Origin: Actinokineospora auranticolor
GTDB taxonomy: Bacteria; Actinomycetota; Actinomycetes; Mycobacteriales; Pseudonocardiaceae
Assembly (NCBI RefSeq): GCF_002934265.1
Contig: NZ_PTIX01000015.1
Location: 1 to 64,000, forward strand
Length of the DNA stretch: 64,000 bases
Direction of reading: 5' to 3'
The notes under the pieces are model-generated. The model did no database searches and was not told where the DNA came from. It saw only the letters and a list, made by a program, of their open reading frames with translations. Of this stretch, positions 62,854 to 64,000 are shown piece after piece (the first letter of the stretch is position 1; the number at the start of each line of letters is the position of its first letter). The translations under genes were made by a program, and so were the position numbers.

Positions 62854-63461
62854 CGGTCGTCCTCTTGTCGTCGGGGTGTGGTCGCGGGGTGGCCGCCCAC
62901 GATGACGCGGTACTCCCGGCCGTCGCGGCCCTCGTAGCGGGACGCGATCTCGCGCAGCGCGGCGGTGAGTTCGTCGGTGAAGCCGTGCACGTCGGCCGGG
63001 GCGGCGAAGCGGACCTCGGCCTCGATGGTGAAGGTCAGCAGGTGCTTGCCCCGCTCGTCGGCGCGAACCCGCAGGCCCGCCACCTCCCGCACGGTCGCGG
63101 CGGCCACCTCGACCAGGTGCTCGGCGGCGTACTGGTCCTGGACCAGGCAGGCGGGCGGGTCGTCGTCGCGCAGCACCGTCGGGTCGACCACCAGCGCGCC
63201 GGGCCGGGCGCGCAGGATCCGCTCCACGCACCCCCGCCGCTTGCGCTCCTCGACCAGTTCGACCAGCCCGGCGGACTCCAGGGCCCGCAGGTGGTAGTTC
63301 ACCCGCTGCCTCGGCAAGCCGAGCGCGGCGGCCAACTGGCTGGCCGAGGCCGGTTCGCGCAGCTTGACCAGCAGTTGCCTGCGCAACGGGGGCAGCGCGA
63401 CGGCCACCCGGTCGACCTCGTCGAGGTAGTTGATCCCGCCCGTCACGCGCCCATGTTCCAT
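62850..63461 (-). CDS. ArsR-family transcriptional regulator
   Basis: The 203-residue product has an ArsR-type winged helix (ASASQLAAALGLPRQRVNYH, then LRALESAGLVELVEERKRRG). A C-terminal domain with FTIEAEVRFAAPADVHGFTD is probably SRPBCC-like or dimerising. No metal-binding cysteine pair of the classic ArsR type is seen. Relatives often start at the GTG here numbered 63446 (VTGGINYLDEVDRV). The ATG at 63461 overlaps the operator and lacks a ribosome binding site. The gene controls itself and the coupled SRPBCC gene through that palindrome. Confidence 0.9.
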   Translation of the reverse strand: MEHGRVTGGINYLDEVDRVAVALPPLRRQLLVKLREPASASQLAAALGLPRQRVNYHLRALESAGLVELVEERKRRGCVERILRARPGALVVDPTVLRDDDPPACLVQDQYAAEHLVEVAAATVREVAGLRVRADERGKHLLTFTIEAEVRFAAPADVHGFTDELTAALREIASRYEGRDGREYRVIVGGHPATTPRRQEDDR

Positions 63462-63484
63462 TTGACAGTTCGATTTGTCAAATG
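63459..63484. promoter_or_regulatory. ArsR operator with perfect 9-base arms, overlapping the start codon
   Basis: CATTTGACA (63459-63467) and TGTCAAATG (63476-63484) are exact inverted repeats with an 8-base spacer. The first three bases are the reverse-strand ATG of the ArsR gene. Such an operator would block transcription initiation at the start codon itself, consistent with either a leaderless message or a downstream GTG start. Confidence 0.75.
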
Positions 63485-63763
63485 ACGTCGTCGAGTACCC
63501 GGTTCGCGTGAAGGGGACCCGTGTGGGGGATATGCACTGGCGGACTAGGACCGGTCTGACCCGCCCGTGGGGGACCGCTGAAAGGGTGGCAAGCGGCGCT
63601 GCGGCGACGGAGTGTAGAGCGGATGGGGTGTCCTTGTCCCGCGTGGACGGTTGCGGGTGGGGAGTGCCTTGGCAGCTGTGTCGGTGCCGAGCCCGCCCGG
63701 TGGCCCGCGGCGGGGTCAGGATGAGTCATCGCCACCAACCGCACCGACCTGAAGGAGTCCGCG

Positions 63764-64000
63764 ATGACCGAGAACGAGATGATCGCCCTGCAGGACGTGG
63801 CCGACGGCGCGGTGCTGTTCCACAACGGTCTGTGGGGCGGCCCGATGGGCTTCCGCTGGGCCGACTACAGCGGTGCCGCCGCGGGCGAGCTGGCGGGCTG
63901 GGAGGCCGACGCCGTGCTGTCGCTGGTGCGCCGCGGCCTGGTCGTCATCGAGTCGCTCTCGGTCGCCGGGCGCGACGCCCGCGTCGTGGTGACCGCCGCG
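63764..64000 (+). CDS. Gene of unknown function, 3' end beyond the window
   Basis: The ATG at 63764 after AAGGAG opens a frame that stays open for 79 codons to the window edge. It reads MTENEMIALQDVADGAVLFH, then WADYSGAAAGELAGWEADAV and LSLVRRGLVVIESLSVAGRD. The sequence has normal protein composition but no family that I recognise. The segment SGAAAGELAGWEADAVLSLVRRGLV-like looks like a winged-helix fragment. Confidence 0.6.
   Translation, partial: MTENEMIALQDVADGAVLFHNGLWGGPMGFRWADYSGAAAGELAGWEADAVLSLVRRGLVVIESLSVAGRDARVVVTAA

Noticed and set aside
1-64000. CRISPR arrays, tRNA or rRNA genes, replication origin
   Set aside because: No regularly spaced direct repeats, cloverleaf-like segments, rRNA signatures or DnaA-box clusters were seen on reading both strands; a tRNA scan was not possible here.

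Overview
The window is very GC-rich, with frequent GTG starts, purine-rich ribosome binding sites, GAF-ANTAR regulators, NB-ARC/TPR regulators and an IS110-type element. This points to a filamentous actinobacterium, most likely of the Pseudonocardiaceae type; that placement is inferred from gene style, since no rRNA or tRNA gene is visible.

Region 1 (1-21175) looks like a hypoxia/dormancy island resembling the mycobacterial DosR regulon. It holds Acg-type nitroreductases (partial at base 1, truncated at 8791, complete at 9300), Hsp20, universal stress proteins (two intact, one decayed), an L-lactate dehydrogenase, a CtpF-like P-type ATPase, a zinc alcohol dehydrogenase, a DUF4389 membrane protein, two GAF-ANTAR proteins, two CBS-BON proteins, an Rv1733c-like membrane protein, a LiaF-like protein and an ABC exporter. 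Short palindromes of the form GGGAC-N4-GTCCC lie in several divergent promoters. A DosS-like protein at 10509 has lost the histidine kinase residues. No DosR-like response regulator is in the window.

Region 2 (21924-28382) holds a polar amino-acid ABC transporter with an AraC regulator, a cupin/AraC pair, a DUF1444-like protein and a beta-propeller protein without a signal peptide. Region 3 (28372-36153) holds a decayed NIS siderophore synthetase plus acetyltransferase, a HisA/PriA-like protein lacking a catalytic Asp, a pentapeptide-repeat membrane protein, a hydrolase, two small secreted proteins and an ECF sigma factor with its partner. Region 4 (36279-45242) starts with an IS110 element whose transposase is internally deleted and whose upstream region may encode a bridge RNA. 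It continues with a papain-like protein, a frameshifted binding-protein-like gene, a sirtuin, a benzoylformate-decarboxylase-like enzyme and a tiny membrane protein.

Region 5 (45239-58415) carries an XRE-NB-ARC-TPR regulator, an amidohydrolase/MarR divergent pair around a strong palindrome, and the most unusual locus. This is a tightly packed three-gene operon (49958-58415) encoding a 1573-residue protein with two GHKL ATPase domains and two phosphoribosyltransferase-like motifs, a receiver-plus-APH-type kinase fusion, and an NLR-like STAND ATPase with a possible amyloid-signalling N-terminus. It may be a signalling or defence system; that function is inferred.

Region 6 (58422-64000) has an SMR transporter relic, an XRE-cupin regulator, a DinB-like protein, a TetR/FAD-monooxygenase pair with tandem operators, an ArsR/SRPBCC pair whose operator overlaps the start codon, and a gene running off the end.
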